DNA of 64,000 nucleotides from Lentinus brumalis. Lineage: Eukaryota; Basidiomycota; Agaricomycetes; Polyporales; Polyporaceae. The notes beneath the pieces were generated by a model. That model was not told the DNA's origin. It did not search any database and worked only from the letters and a program-made list of their open reading frames with translations. How positions within the stretch are numbered: the stretch's first letter is position 1; each line of letters begins with the position of its first letter. Positions 44,214-57,623 of the stretch are shown in pieces. The stretch lies in the NCBI GenBank assembly GCA_001792895.1, contig MARA01000023.1, positions 186,001 through 250,000 on the forward strand, written 5' to 3'. A program made the position numbers and the translations under genes.

Positions 44214-46208
44214 ATGAGCAACAGTGTCTCCCCGTTAGGCCCCATTGACCCCGCGTCAGTGCCCGAGGCGGAGACGGAGAAGGCAGCGCCATGGATCGTG
44301 CGCAAGCTCGTGGGTGTGCGTCCTTTCATCTGACCGCCATGATATGCTTTGCAATGCGCTGACCGTGACTCCATCGAATCCGCCATGCGCCCGACCACCG
44401 CCGTGGTATGTGCCATGCACGGGTGTCGTGCGGCGTGCGGCGCACATAGTCTATGACTGGGCGCATCGTTCGAGCTTCTTGGGAGACCCTCAAGGCTTCC
44501 GGAACGAACGTCGTATGCCTCTCGCCGGTATGTCCGTATCGCTTCCGACGATGGTGGCTCAGTTGCTGACCAGCGCGTACATTATTGCATGGCGGTTAAT
44601 GTCTAACCTTGCTGTTCGTATGTGCTGGCGCAGTGGGGTGACTCGTCGCCGCTGCTCCTCCCATGCATCCGCTTCAGGGACCTCGCGGTGCACACCATTA
44701 TTGCGGCGACGGTACGGCACCATCTATTTTCTCATACGTGCGGGCACTGACCGCGGACCCTCTATGTCAATTTCATTGCTGCCGTGCTGCCGTAACGGAT
44801 CCACATCCGCGCCCGCAACTGGTGACTCCTCCAACATTGCGACACCCTCGACTACGACTTTGTTCCTCGCAGGGAGGTGTTGCCGCGGTCGCGGCTCCCG
44901 TCATGGGCCCCGTGTCGGACGTGGTTCTATCCACGTTCGGTGACACTATTCTGGTCGAGATGGGGATGCATGTGGGGTTCGACCTCACCGCCAAAGCGGC
45001 AAATGACTTCGTGTTCGACGGCGCAATCAAGAAGATCGTGCCCATCCATTCGAGCCGCCTCGAGACCACCGCCGTGAAGACCATGACCATCACGCTGAAG
45101 TACAAGCACATCCCTGAGGATGCATCTCTCGGGTTCTATCGCAGCGGGATACACAAGTGAGTCCATCGTCGGTTCTTGGAGCTGAGGTCCAAGCTCTGGC
45201 CAATGTAACAACACTTGCTCCTTGCACCATCAGGTACTGATAGTGCGGTACGTTACCAGGGACAATTCGCTCTTCGCAAGCGTCATGGATTACCTCGCGG
45301 TCGAGAAGGGATGGTTTTCTCCGTACCTGTACGCCAGCGGCCGCAGACCCGTCATCCCGCGGTCGATCAAGCCGGACGTCATATTTTGCCACGGCCCCTT
45401 CCTCGCAGGTACGTTTCACAGTCGAGAACAAGGTCCAACCGTGTTGGGTGCGATCTGAACATGCACTTGTGTCGCAGGCGACTACAAGCTCGGAGAGACC
45501 CTCCTTGCCGAATCCGCCTTGGTCATCTCCTTTGCCAAGGCGCCGCCGCCTCCCGCGGAGCAGCCCGCCTCGCCCCCGGCTGAGTCGCACTTCTCGCTGA
45601 AGATACCCAGCCTGCCTAACCTTACCTCGACGTTTTCGCGCTCGCGCACCCCCTCACCGGACCCGGCGCTAGCTCCCCTCCCTCCCGCTCCCCAGCCCCG
45701 CCGGATCGTGGTGCTCGTGGTGGGCTTGAAACCCCATCGTAAGCTGTGGACGACCTCCCAGCGCCCGAGCGAGAGCGTGATCCAGTATCAGCTCCTCAAC
45801 GGCTGTCCGGCCATCGTTGTGCCTGCAAAGCTCGGAGCGCCACTCCTTGCTTGGGACACGCTCACCCTGGAGCACTTGTGGAAGGTGGCGCTGCCCGAGG
45901 GGGAGGGACCCGGATCCGCGAGCAAGGATGGGAAATTCGAGGGCATCGCGAATGTGCTGTACGAGTACCTCGACCTGTGCATCGACTGGGAGCGAGCTGT
46001 CCTTTCGGGCGCTGAAGATCAGGGCAGTGAGGACGCCGCGGCGATACAGGACGGGGACGCAAAGGCCGAGGAGGAGAAGAAGCGCGAGGCCGTCAAAAGC
46101 GCGGTCACCGTGCTCGTCGCCGCCGCCGTGAGGAGCGGAGCGAGCAAGCAGGTGAAGGAGCAGGTCGATAAAGAGCGAAGTGGGATCGCAATGTGGCGTA
46201 TTCCCTGA
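44214..46208 (+). CDS. Fungal protein of unknown function, charged C-terminus
   Basis: Start MSNSVSPLGPIDPASVPEAE (an in-frame ATG 75 bases upstream is possible). Phase-consistent exons then give VYDWAHRSSFLGDPQGFRNE, ADQRVHYCMA, WGDSSPLLLPCIRFRDLAVH, GGVAAVAAPVMGPVSDVVLS, FDLTAKAANDFVFDGAIKKI, DNSLFASVMDYLAVEKGWFS, SIKPDVIFCHGPFLAGDYKL and a long last exon with VIQYQLLNGCPAIVVPAKLG and AWDTLTLEHLW. The last 60 residues are Lys/Glu/Ala-rich. The intron before DNSLFA must use the acceptor ttaccag at about 45260, because the nearer catcag breaks the frame. I do not recognise a named domain. Conserved-looking hydrophobic blocks suggest a soluble folded protein or weak membrane contact. Function unknown. 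Confidence 0.75.
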
Positions 46209-46425
46209 GGTTGCGTTTAAGGAATCGCGATCGGAACGGCCCCAAGGCTTTTTGAACGGGCATATCTAGAGGATGTTGGATGTGTAGCATGGTATAACGG
46301 GCTAGCATATACAGGAGATTCCACGGCTGAACAGTCGTGAGATTGCAAGACGTATATCGGTCGTTACCTCGAGGTTTAGTGCAGCAACACGGACCGGGCA
46401 ACCCCACACGAGCCTCGGATGATCC

Positions 46426-48050
46426 CTACACACCCCATTCCTTCAAGAGAGTCTCCGCTGTGTTCCACGCCTCCTCGGCAAGCTCGGTGCTCTCGACCTC
46501 CGGCGCTGGAGGCTCGCTGAGCTTACCAGGCGGCATCAAGAAAGCTCCCTTGTACTTCTCTCTCTCCGCCTTCACAGTCGGGGAAGCTGCCGCAAAGACC
46601 GAGCAGTACGCGCCTTCGATGGGTCTTGCGAATGTCTTTTTGATCAAGAACTTGGCCACCGTACCGATGACAGGCATCTGAAGATTCGGGTCTTTGGCGA
46701 GTCCCTCTGTGTGGGCGTTCTCAATACAAGATTAAATGCTTGAGACGATTGCGACGTACCTGAGAACACGGTCCCCGGGTGAAGGCAGAGCACCGTAACC
46801 GGTATGCCATCTGCATCGAACTTGCGCTGGAATTGCTTTGCCACGAGGGTCATCGCGAGCTTGCTCTTGGCTGTCAAAGACAGACTTCAATCCTTGGATG
46901 TGATCCTCTGGAGCCCGGACACTTGCGCACGTACCATATCGGTGGACATACGCCATCATGCCGCTGAATGGCTCGTTCAGATCGTCCAGATTCCGGAAGC
47001 GTGGTCCCTTGCCCTTGAGAAGGCTCAAAGTTTGGGTAGATAGCTGCAATCGTGCGGTACGTCACTACAACGCATGCATGAAAGCTGAGGGGAAAGGCTC
47101 ACGAAGACGACGCGGACATCGCTGTCCGGCTCTTTAGCGGTTTGCGTTAAGAGTGGAAGCAACGTGCGGGTGAAAACGAAGGTCGACAAGAAGCTAAGAG
47201 CAACGCGGTCAGTCAGGTAAGTCGTATTGTCGGTGTCGTTACGCAGAGAGGTGATGGAAGTTGTAGTTTTAGCGGACGTGAAGTTGTGGTCAAGGACAAT
47301 GCGCGGCGGGCGCAGGGATTGGCCTGCGACTGTCAGCCGGCATCTCCGAGAGATAGCCGACACAATTGTGTGCGTATCAGCAATGCGAAACTCACTTCAC
47401 TGCCATGGGTTCAATCACCCCTATAAAATCAGAGTTAGCAGACGGAGTTCTACGGACCAACCGCAGGCCGACGCCGACGTACCATCGCTGTTCTTCTGGC
47501 TGGTATCGGACATCCTATGTAACAAAACGGTCAGTGCGCATTCCGTGCGGCTAGACAGACAGCGCCTTCGATCCTACTCACACACCCGCATTGTTTACTA
47601 CCCTCGCGGGATGTCGTAAGTTGGGTGGCCGATGGCTGTACAGACAATGTGCACACGTACCGAGAACGTCCAGTCGTGCTTCCTTCTTCAGGAACAGTTC
47701 CGCACTCTCCTTCGCCTTGCGCGGGTCGCTCAGGTTGAGTTCAAGCCACTCGACCGTCCCATTGCCCGGCTCAAGGCTATCTGCCTTCAGCCGCTCGATT
47801 GCGGCCTTAGCACGCTCCTCGTTGCGCGCGGTTAGATAGACCTTCGCGCCCTTACGTGCGAGGTGCTGAACGGTCGCAAACCCGATCCCAGAGCTGTGAG
47901 GTGGCATTCGTCAGCTGTCAATCACGAACATCAAGGTGCGGCGATCGCAACTCACTTTCCTCCCGTGACTAGGATAACCTTGCCCGTAAGGTCGGGAAGG
48001 TCCCGTTCGGGGTCAAACTTGGGGTCTTTGGTGGTCGAGAATAGGCCCAT
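46426..48050 (-). CDS. Short-chain dehydrogenase/reductase
   Basis: Start MGLFSTTKDPKFDPERDLPD. The nucleotide site is GKVILVTGGNSGIGFAT (T-G-x3-G-x-G, split by an intron after GG). Then VEWLELNLSDPRKAKESAEL, RLDVLVNNAGV (NNAG motif), TFVFTRTLLPLL and the catalytic Tyr-x3-Lys as Y-AKSK formed across an intron, then LAMTLVAKQFQRKFDADGIP and VLCLHPGTV. It ends EAWNTAETLLKEWGV. Probably NADP-dependent, cytosolic; substrate unknown. Several introns are short. The exon with the NNAG motif joins through MSDTSQKNSDGVIEPMAV to the following helix. Divergent from the LARP gene. Confidence 0.88.
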
Positions 48051-49227
48051 TGCTGCTCGTGAATACGGGGGAAGAAGTGGGAGTGCAAGATGTCAGTACA
48101 GGATGCGATCTTCTCATTGACGATACCTTACATATATGTATGTGTGACACAATGGTCGCAGCTCAGTGTCGCCGCTCGCACGCTACGCGCATACGTCCGG
48201 ATCCGTGGGTTACGCGTGGCACATGATCACGGAGAGGACGCGTCGCGACTGTCGCGGCATTTCTGGGGCTCGCTGAGCATGAGTTCGGATTGTAGCTTTA
48301 TGGCTAAGCATTCTACTGCACTTGCGCAATGCAATCTGAATGCAATGAGCCATCTTGGTAGCCATGATATTTGGTCATTGATGCGCTGCTTCAAGAACCA
48401 GGGCAGTCATACTTAGCTTGAAGGTGTCGCTGCAGCATTCGCTTGCTGTGGTCCTGGACTTGCAGAATTGGTGCAAGACATGAGACTTACGTCCGATTCG
48501 TCTCGATGAATTCCCGGTGACATATTGCACGTTCATCTTTTACAAGTCCTCAGCGGCCTCTCCAACGGTCCATAGCTAGAGCCATGGCATGATGAACACT
48601 CTCCTTCTGGACTCCGCCGGACATTATTGAGGGCCACAATCATGTTCCCGCTCACCATCAATATGCTCCTGTTGGCCTCAGACAGCAAGAAAAATATACA
48701 AGGTGAGGTGTATCTTCTGAACACTAGTCGTTGAGCAAGAGAGTGCAAGAGATCAGAGACTCAGGCGCCGAACGGGTCGTCCACAGTGCTCCACACGCAA
48801 GAAAGGCAGAGGATAGAGAGTCTTGGGCATCGAAAATTAGAACCGGGAGAAATGCGGTGGGTTGTCGAATGAGATGTACATATGGCGGCGGAGACTTGGA
48901 CGGAGACATTTGGGCGCAGACGCCCCAGCGGTTACGTGAGCGGTGCGACGCGGCGGCGAGTATACGTCCTCCTCTTCCTCCTCCTTCTCCTCCTCCTCCT
49001 CCAGGCCTGTCTTCTGCAACCTTCTGCGGGTTGCTCATTAGCCCGGCTGCGGCGTGGATCTCTCACTGGCCCAGCCAGACTTCGGACAACAACTGTGACG
49101 GCGCGAATCGATCGATCTCGCAAACTCGTCAAGCTCGCCCTTTCACTCTCATTCCTCTCATCCATCTGTCTGCGTCCTTGGCTCCTGTGGCTCTTTCCTG
49201 GCAGTGACCACCACATCCGCAAAACTC
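48051..49227. promoter_or_regulatory. Divergent region SDR / LARP with pyrimidine-rich LARP leader
   Basis: 1.18 kb between the start codons. A C/T tract of about 36 bases (built from tcc and ttc triplets) occupies 48967-49002, about 225 bases upstream of the LARP start, and ends in ccag, so it could also be a leader-intron acceptor. Otherwise nothing was recognised. Confidence 0.5.
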
Positions 49228-52200
49228 ATGGTCGCACCCGCGTCGTCGACTGCGGCTAGTCAGCCTCTGTCCTGGGCCGAGCGGGCAAGGAAGGCGCAAA
49301 ACCACAAGTCTCAGCAGCCGTCGCGCCATACGGTCCAGAGTACGTCCTTAGCATCTCCTGCCGCGTCGAGTTCTATGGCTGCGCGTACGGTCTCCTCGCC
49401 ATCCATACCTAAAGCCTCCTCCGGGAACGGCAATCCCAACTCGCCAACACCGCCATCGACCGCGCACGCACCCCCTTCATCATCGTCCAAGACCGCCACG
49501 ACCGCTTCTACAAGTCCCACACCCGCTGAGGGTAAGCCCAATGGCGACGTTCATCACCATGGTGACTCTCCGTCCTCGGACCGTCTTCCGTTCAAAAACA
49601 GACCACAGTCCCTCCAGTGAATGTGTGGAGTATCCGGAAGGAACAAATGGCTGCACGCGCTTTGTCGCAGTCAAATCCCACAGCAGGCCAGAGTTCTGCC
49701 TCCAGTCATCTGTCCCCTCCGCCACCGTCCAGTCAGCACCCCTCTCCAACGCCCGTCGCTCCCGCTAGCACGAGTCCTGCTGCGCCCTCGAGTAATTCGC
49801 CGGTCTTGTCTACAGGTGCACTCACACCGAGCACCAACGGGCATCTCGCGCCTCACCCTACTGCTGAACACGACGACGCTTTCGTCGTCAAGCCTGGACG
49901 GTCTCCGTCAAGTTTTCATCCTTCTCCACCTGCGATCGACGACCAGGAGAGTTGGCCTGCTGTCAGCCAGGCGGCTGCAACACCTCCGAACGGCAAGAAG
50001 GAGGGACGTGAGGAGGATAGGGGACATGAACGTGAACCATCGCAGGGTCAAGGATCGAGAAAGAGTACGTCCGTGTTTCTCTGAAAGTTCGAGTTTGCAC
50101 CTCCATTACCACTTTGTCCGACGGATCCAATCAATAACATCGATGTTGCATGCGCTGACACGCCCTAGGTGAGAAGCCAAAGTGGGTTGCAGTACCCCCA
50201 GAAGAATTACAATTCGAGGGCCCTCCGCGAACGCGACAACGATCTCATAACCAAGAGCGGAATACGCGTCAGATGGGCGTTTCTTCATCCTCCTCGTCGG
50301 CTCAGGCGTCGCAACAGCAGAGTCGGACACATTCTGCGATGGGTAGAAGGCACACTCCTTCCCATACTGGTTCAGTGTCCCATTCGCAGGCGCAGAGTCG
50401 GACAGGCAGCGTGCACTCTAGTCCGCGACATCCAAGCGTACGAGGCAGTGGACGACATCTGCCGGACGATTCCCACTCCGTCTACGGCGCGACCAGGAGT
50501 CTACGTTCGTCCAATGCCAACTCGCCCTCGACATATGCGCAGCCGCAGCCGCTTCCCATACAGGAGTTCATTCCTGGGTATCGGCCATACATTAGCACGA
50601 ACGTCGCGCAAGGTAGTAGAGACTTACCTGCGCCCAACGCCATCCCCGACTCGGCTGCAGCTGAGCTCAATCCACACGCACCGTACTTCCCTCCCCCACC
50701 CCACTTCGGCCTCTCACCGTATCACTCCCCGCAACCGGCTGGGTCGCCGGTCAACAACCCTTACCCCCTCCCGCCAATGCCCTATCCTGGTCCGCCTGGG
50801 ATGTCCCCTATGCCGATGCCCGGATACAGCACCCCGCCTTATCCTATGTACCCGACATACGGATACTACGGTCAACCGTACGTGTACTGGCCTCCGCCTG
50901 GAGCGCTTCCTGCGATGGGTTCTCCGATGACGAATGGACAGCCTCTTGCCGGGGTACCCCCGCCCACCATGATGGCACGTCCTCCTCCTCCCAATGAATC
51001 CGATGCAGTCGCAGGGTATCGTGATGTCGGGTTCACACTGCCTCCCGCTGCCGCGGAGGTTCAACGTGAGACTGGGCAAGAACGCGGTCGACGCACACGC
51101 GAGCTCAGCTTTGGGAGCATCACTGCCGGCGTGAACGAGTTGGGCAAGAGCCCTAGTCCGGAGCTTCCAACGCAAGGGCTGGGTGCTGTCCCGGAAGGCG
51201 CTGCGTTGGGGCTGGACATCGGTGGCGGATCACCAGAGCAGGAGCAAGAGGTGAAGGTAGTCGGTGAGTCGAAGACGTTCCCAGTCTTCTCTATCGGCGT
51301 TGCTCCGGGCGAGCCTAGCCCTGCTCGGGTGCGCTCGCGCACACGAACACAGTCAAGAGGCGCTGTTGCATCGGTCTCTGCGCCCGCACTGGAACGAACC
51401 CTGTCTGAAGAGGGTGAACAGGGTGACGCTTCCGCTGACGATTCTGTCTCGCGCCTTGCGGAAGCTGTCGCGCAGGTCGTCGATCTGACCGACTCAGCGA
51501 CGGTATGGGAGTTTGGCACGACGAAGGAGGTGGATTCCGCAGCTGAAGCAGCGAGTGGGCCTGTTGTCTCTCCGCCTAGTGATGCGCCGGTCGTTGACCC
51601 TGCGGCTGGACTCGCCGGTATCCCTACATTTGTCCCTCAATATGCGCCACCGTACGTTCCTACTGTCACCATTCCAAGCGGGCCTGTCGGTGGTCTGCCG
51701 AATGTTCCTTCTCCGTCCATATATGCGCCGCGTCAGCCACTATCGGCGGCCGCAGAGGCCGACTGGGAAGTCCGCGACTACGGGTACGGCTTCGGTCGTG
51801 GCGGACCGGGACCAGTCTATCCTCAAGCTACTGCTCCTCCTCGCGATGATCGCAATTACCGGGAAGAGCGTCAGCAGCAGTATGGGAGGCCACGTCGCGG
51901 ATCCTATGGCCAAGGAGGATACGGTTACGACCGCGGTGGAGAGCGTGGGTCTTACGGAGGCCGCAGAGGCAGAGGTCTTGATGGCGGCTACAGGGGGCGT
52001 GGCGGATACGGGAGCCGAGGCTACTCCGGGCGAGGTGGTTACTCGGGCCAGCAACGTCCTCAGGCGTATGTGCCTCCGTCGCAACCTCAGTCGGACGTCA
52101 ATGGGTACTACGCTCCGCCCATGGCACCCATCGCCACGTACATTCCGCAAGCATACGACCCCTATGCGTACCCTGCGTACACCCAGCCACCCCCGCCACC

Positions 52201-52781
52201 CCCGCCGGTGCCTGCATCCAATGCGCAGAGTGCATCCCCGCCGGTGCCTGCGCCTCAGACCCAAGTGGGCCCTCTGGACGCCACGAGGTACTGGCTGCTC
52301 GGGCAGCTTGAGTACTACCTCAGTGCGCAGAACCTCGCGCAGGACTTCTGGCTTCGACAGCAGGTGGGCGGATGTGTTTGACGAGTTCGTTGTGTCGTGC
52401 TAATGCTGAGATGTGTCCTTATAGATGGATTCTCGCGGATGGATCCCTATCTCGCTGATTGCGTCGTTCAACCGTGTGCGCGCTTTGACCACCGAGATAC
52501 AACTCGTTGTGGAGGTGCTCATGCTGTCGTCCCTCGTTGAGGTTGAGGTGAAGAGCGCGCATGTCCGTATGCGACAGTGGCAACAATATGTGCTGCCGAC
52601 TGCTCCCGCCAGTACGGTGCCGGAGGATGATGCGCCTCCACAAGCCCCCGCTGCCTACGACGACGCCCATGCTCAGTATACGCACACTCCGGTGCATACG
52701 CAAGAAGGAGGCCACTATGTGTCTCAGCAAAACCACGACGGCGACGAGGACGAGGAAGAAGACGTCGTCTTCGTTATGTGA
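49228..52781 (+). CDS. La-related protein (LARP1/SRO9-type) with La motif and Gly/Arg-rich region
   Basis: Four exons: 49228-49531, 49609-50064, 50169-52363, 52425-52781; 3312 nt, 1103 residues. The N-terminal 300 residues are Ser/Pro/Thr-rich with PPVNVWSIRKEQMAAR, a motif seen near the N-terminus of fungal Sro9/Slf1-type proteins. Next come a Pro/Tyr-rich segment and an RGG/YGG region (RGSYGGRRGRGLDGGYRGRG). The La motif begins ATRYWLLGQLEYYLSAQNLA and continues DFWLRQQ, MDSRGWIPISLIASFNRVRA, split by the last intron. The end is acidic. La motifs of this type bind mRNA 3' or 5' ends; Sro9 and LARP1 regulate translation and mRNA stability in the cytosol. Family placement is confident; mRNA targets are unknown. 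Confidence 0.92.
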
Positions 52782-53589
52782 TCGGCTTCCAGCTGATGGA
52801 CTCATTGGTGTCTACGCTATAGATAAGCAAACTCGGGTCTCTTTCTGTTCCGTACGCACACATCCCACTTTCCCACCTTTCAGGTCTCGGGACACGCTCG
52901 CACACAGTGGGCAAGTTTGTACATACTCCCGCCGCTATTCCTATCTCTCCTTATGCTCTGCTGTCCTCTATCTCACACTATCATATTGCGACCCCTCACT
53001 CCCATCCCCCTACCCAGCCAGTGGTCCTAACCCCAAAGTCTCTGCCTCACTACAATCCACGTCATCCGCGTCACTGTCCAAACTCACCACGTCTTTTCCT
53101 ATCGCATTCACGACCGACTCTGCAATCCCAATTTGTCCGGCCTCCCCTTCTTCCTCGTTATCTTGGGCCCCATGAGGTTCTTCTGTACTTCTACCTGTCA
53201 CACGTACATATATTCTTTGGTACATTATAAGGCGGCGACGGCTCTGCCAGCCTGACTCTTTACGTTTGACCTCGAGCTCCTGTGTGTTTCCTGTGTCTGT
53301 CACGCTTTCACTTTGTTCGGTTTCGTCTGATGTCTGTGGCCACGTCGGTACCCTATAACCTCCCTTCTTGCATGGCCTGCTCACCTCTTACGAGCAATAC
53401 GCGTACATACGTCTCCTGCTAGCGCTGTCTCTCCTGTGTTCTCGTCGACTCCCTCCCTTCTGCCTCTGTCACACATATCCATACAATGCCCATGATCGGT
53501 TTGAATGTATCCGCTTGTCTGGTTGTCCAGGCGTGTCTTGTATGTCAACGGTACCGTTGCGTTGGCCGATGCTCCCTTTGCGGCCCAGG
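52782..53589. other. Convergent 3' flanks
   Basis: 3' flanks of LARP (+) and MFS transporter (-), C/T-rich on the plus strand. The open frames here look fortuitous. Confidence 0.55.
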
Positions 53590-56061
53590 CTAGACACTCG
53601 CGATGTAGTGTGACTTCGCCCTCAGGGCGGGCCCATACCTGCAATCCACGTTGAGGATGCACAAGCTGTCTCGTAGAGAGAGCACACATACCTCATTAGC
53701 ACGACAGGTATGGGAATCATGAGTACCGCGATGCAGCCGACGAGCGTCGAGGCCCAGCGTGGGCTGAGGGCGCGGAACATCTGCCTCGAGAAGAGCTGTG
53801 GACACACCGCCGAATCAGCATCTTGGCCGCGAGGGTAAGATCTTGCGTGGACGACGAACCGGAAAGATTGCGCCGAAGATACTTCTGAGGACTGTGCATG
53901 CGCCGAGTGCTGTGGCAGTTGCGTACGAATAGACGTCTGTTCGTACGTTGATTAAGAGCGGCTCATGGGGGGACGTTGACCTCGAGCGGCCTGGCTTACC
54001 GATTATATAGTTGAGAAGAGAAACCTGCACGGTCTCTCCTTAAGTGAGGAAGCGCACGAGACGTTCGTGTATGACCCACCACGAGCGCGAGAGTAGACAT
54101 GCCCATGAGCAATCCAGAGAGCAGCGGGACCCAGAAGTTGACTTGCGGGAAGGATGTCCACCTGCAGGGGAAAACCACAGGTGAGGTCTGACGGAGGATG
54201 CCCCGGTAAGAGTCCAAACCCACCCAAACCAGAAGAAAGTGATAGCAAAGAGCGGTGCCGCCCATACGGCCATGACGAGCCTCTCTTCGGGCGGAATCGG
54301 ACCTGGCGCATACTGCAGCACCAGACGTTCATACCGGGGCTGGAACACCGAGAGGTACTGTCCATAGAGTGTCAGATAACCTCGTACAAGTTGAGCGCAA
54401 ACTAACTCACGAATATCATGGTGACGATGGTGCCTACGGTGACAGGAAGGTACGCAAGGCCAAGAAAACCTGAACGGTCAGTGACGGTCAGGTGCATGGA
54501 TGCGAGGTAGCAGCCTACTTGATGGGAAGTGGTGGCCCTCTTCGAACACGACTGGGTACGCCTCGAAGAGCATGTACAGGCAGCCGCCGATGAACTGCAC
54601 TCATGTAAGCCTGCTGATGAACAGAAGGGAGTTAGCCACTCACCGAGAGATACACCGTGACGGCTATCAGAGCGGGTTCTCGGACAAATAGCACGAAAGG
54701 TTTGGCAAGTGTCGCATACAGCCTGGCGAGTAAGGTCGGCTTCTGGAGGAGCTCGAAGGGGGCGCGGTAGCGCAAGTCTCCGGTCTCTCTTCTGATGCGC
54801 TCCGCTTTCCGTGCCAGCAGGAGAGGACTGTGCAGGAGCTTAGTAGATCCCACCACTGAGGTAACGACACTCGGCTCACCGATAGGTTTCCTTCTGCGTG
54901 AAAATCACCAACAACGTGCACGTCCCGGACTTGGAGACGCGTCGGTAAGAACCAAGTCAGAAAGCTTGCAGTTGTGATCTATGTAGTGCGGACACGTACG
55001 AGTATAGTCAACAGCCAGAATATCCATTGCCAGGAGATATGGGCTGCGGCCATGAAACCACCGACGAGAGGACCTCTGTAGTGGATCGCATTGTCAGCGG
55101 GACGCAAACGCTGTATCTTGGGACACGGACAATGTGGGTCCGATGAATGAGAAGAATCCCAGATACGTCAAGGCCTTCTCCCGCGTGGCCGGATCCCAGC
55201 TGCGGCATGCGGGTATCAGTGAGTCAGAGTAGAAGCGGATGGCTGATAAATGCCGTACACATCTGCTATCAACGCTCTGTGGTGTGTATAGAAGCCAACG
55301 ATCATGTCTCATGTCAAATATACAGAGCGGAGCACGCACGGAGCAGTAGGATGGGCGGCAGCGGAGAAGATGCCTCCAAGCAGCCGAAACAGCATTATGG
55401 AAGCGGAGTTGGGCGACAGGGCAGCGCCCACCTGGCAAGCCTATTCAAGTCAGTGAGTTCGAGTCGTGCGAGATCGCGGCTTGCTGTTGGTGGACACTGA
55501 CTGTGAACACGGCGTAGCATGGGATCAAGACCGCCCTGCGCCCGAACTTAGAACAGTCAGACAACTACATCCGTATCAGTGTGAGTCCAATTGACCTGCT
55601 CACCTGCTCGGAGAGAGGGCCCCACAGCAGCGGCCCGAAGCAAAACCCGATAACAAACAAGGTTATGGTCAATGCCACTAACACAGAAGTCATATGGAAG
55701 TGGTGGAGTAAGTCTGCCGCGTAGCCGGAGGGTGCAGATGACGCAAAGGTCCTGGGTCCGGAATGATCAGTACGACGTTGTCGTAGCTGTGGCGGGACTC
55801 ACGTAGCAAATACTAGGAAACAATTGAACAGCGACAGATACCATCGGTACCACCGTGACCAGTTCTAATGACAATTCGTCAGCACCCAATATCTGGGGCG
55901 AGAATTGCTTGCCTGACCCTCGGATCGTCTGAGTCTCCGTCTTCGAATGACAGGAGGATTGTGTTCGGCTCTCCTCCGTCGTCATTCTCGACTGTGACCA
56001 GCACTTCGGTGTCCTTTTCCACCGTGACTACAGAGCTACTGTCCTCAGGTCGTAGCAGCAT
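53590..56061 (-). CDS. MFS transporter, DHA1 type (second in window)
   Basis: Probable start MLLRPEDSSSVVTVEKDTEV at 56061, with an acidic N-terminal tail leading to DDPRNWSRWYRWYLSLFNCF, the first helix and its lead-in motif. Later exons give LLHSPLLLARKAERIRRETG, YRAPFELLQKPTLLARLYAT and KPFVLFVREPALIAVTVYLS (central loop and helix 7). The end is FSRQMFRALSPRWASTLVGC, VLMIPIPVVLMRYGPALRAK. The architecture and wording match the transporter at 14.2-16.7 kb, but the sequences are clearly diverged, so it is a separate member rather than a recent copy. Exporter of drugs or polyamines by family. The middle exons (54.9-55.7 kb) are many and short, and their borders were not all set. Confidence 0.85.
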
Positions 56062-57623
56062 TGCGACAGTTTGATTAGCGGGCAGGTCGAAAGAGTACGA
56101 GGGGAGCCTACGCACGTTATTGCCCTGTTGACTCTGCGCTGTATATACCAAGGGCATACACGCCAAGGAAAGCGTAGGAACGGCGAGGTATCATGGCCTG
56201 ACAGCAACATGCGCTATATGTGCATGGAAGCGGCGAGAGAGCGAATGAGAATCGAGCTCTACTCGCCATGGGAGTGCTCTGGTCCGAACAAGGTCAGTGG
56301 AAGCACATAGTAGTAGCAGTATACTTAGAGCCATACCGAGGACCTGTCGCGGGGCGACGAGCTTGAGCTTGAGATCTTGAGACCTCAAACGTGACCAACA
56401 TAAACTTCAGGACTGTATCAGCTAAGCTCCTTGAGAAGCACCTGGGTGGTCACTAGGCCCGGTCGAATAAGTAAGTCCTTATGGACTGTGTGCAGAGCGC
56501 CGAGGCGCTACGGCTCTCTACGGCTTCGATCGATGCCGCACTGGTCAAACGTTTCGAACTTTGAAGGATTGCTCCGAGCTTCGTCCAAGGATCTTAGCGC
56601 GACGTTCCATCTGTCTATTTTTTGTTCGACTTTGTCAGACTTCGTCGGCTCTGTGGATGAGGATGAGATGAACATGCCTCAAATCCGACGCTGGCGGCGA
56701 AACAAGCGACCTGCCTACATGTATGGCCGGTCCAGGAAGCCCGGCGCGGTTGGTTGCATGTTCTTCCCGGTTATTCCACACGCCTACGCAAAACGCTATC
56801 TCGCTGAGATCCTATCTCATCCTAATACCATCGATGTCTCAGGGTTCGGAAAACAACACCCCACGTTGCAGAGCACCGTCGCGTGCCGCCATCGCATTGC
56901 GACAGCCGTCGTTGACTTGGACACCGAGGCGAAGAACGGCCATGCTTGTTGCGAGTCTGCGACCTGCGAAACGTGGAATGTGATACCAAGTGATACGGGC
57001 AAGAGATTCCAAATCGGACGAGGCGAGACGCTGAAGAGGAACAGACCAAAACCGTACTACACACATACACTAACAGGCGGCATCACTCTCAATTAGCCAG
57101 CGGCATCAGATGTAATGAACTCGTCCAGGTGAGTCTCCATCCTCGCCTGCACATCGTCTCACATCGTCCGCAGGACTGTGCCTTGCACGCCGTATCATGA
57201 CGTATACAGTCCTATACAGTCTGAAACAGCGGGACCAGGGACATACCAGCGGTAACCAAACGCGCGACCGGGTCGCCCAACGACGAGCCTCGCGTACGCG
57301 TCGTGCGCTCGGCCGCCTCGGCGCCGCCGCCCACCAGCCAGCGCATCTGTTTCGTGTTCGACCGATTCTTGCGGACCGGGGACCCCATCCACTTCCAACG
57401 AGACCTTCCACTCCCAAACGCTGCCGGTCTTCGCGAAGCACGCGACGCTGCCGACGGAATAACATCAGATCCCACAGATCCCTGATCACCGATTGTAGCG
57501 AAACGTGCCCAGTGCGTTTGCGCCTCCGAGGCTAAGTACAGGCCCGTACTTACGGCAGTGCGTTCGTTTACTTCTCGTCTCCCCCGCCGTCTCCCGCTCC
57601 CACCGTCGGATGCACCCAGTCGT
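56062..57623. other. Region between divergent MFS and G-alpha genes
   Basis: A 221-residue plus frame at 56431-57096 is long for chance, but has no family resemblance, no Kozak-like start and overlaps minus frames of similar length. It is not called. The last 200 bases are the G-alpha leader, with an in-frame ATG at 57558. Confidence 0.45.

Noticed and set aside
45121..45270. Apparent frameshift before DNSLFASVMDYL in the unknown protein gene
   Set aside because: Using the acceptor ttaccag instead of catcag keeps the frame, so no break is needed.
56431..57096. 221-residue plus-strand frame
   Set aside because: No family resemblance, weak start context, and comparable open frames on the opposite strand. 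It could be a real orphan, but I cannot support it.
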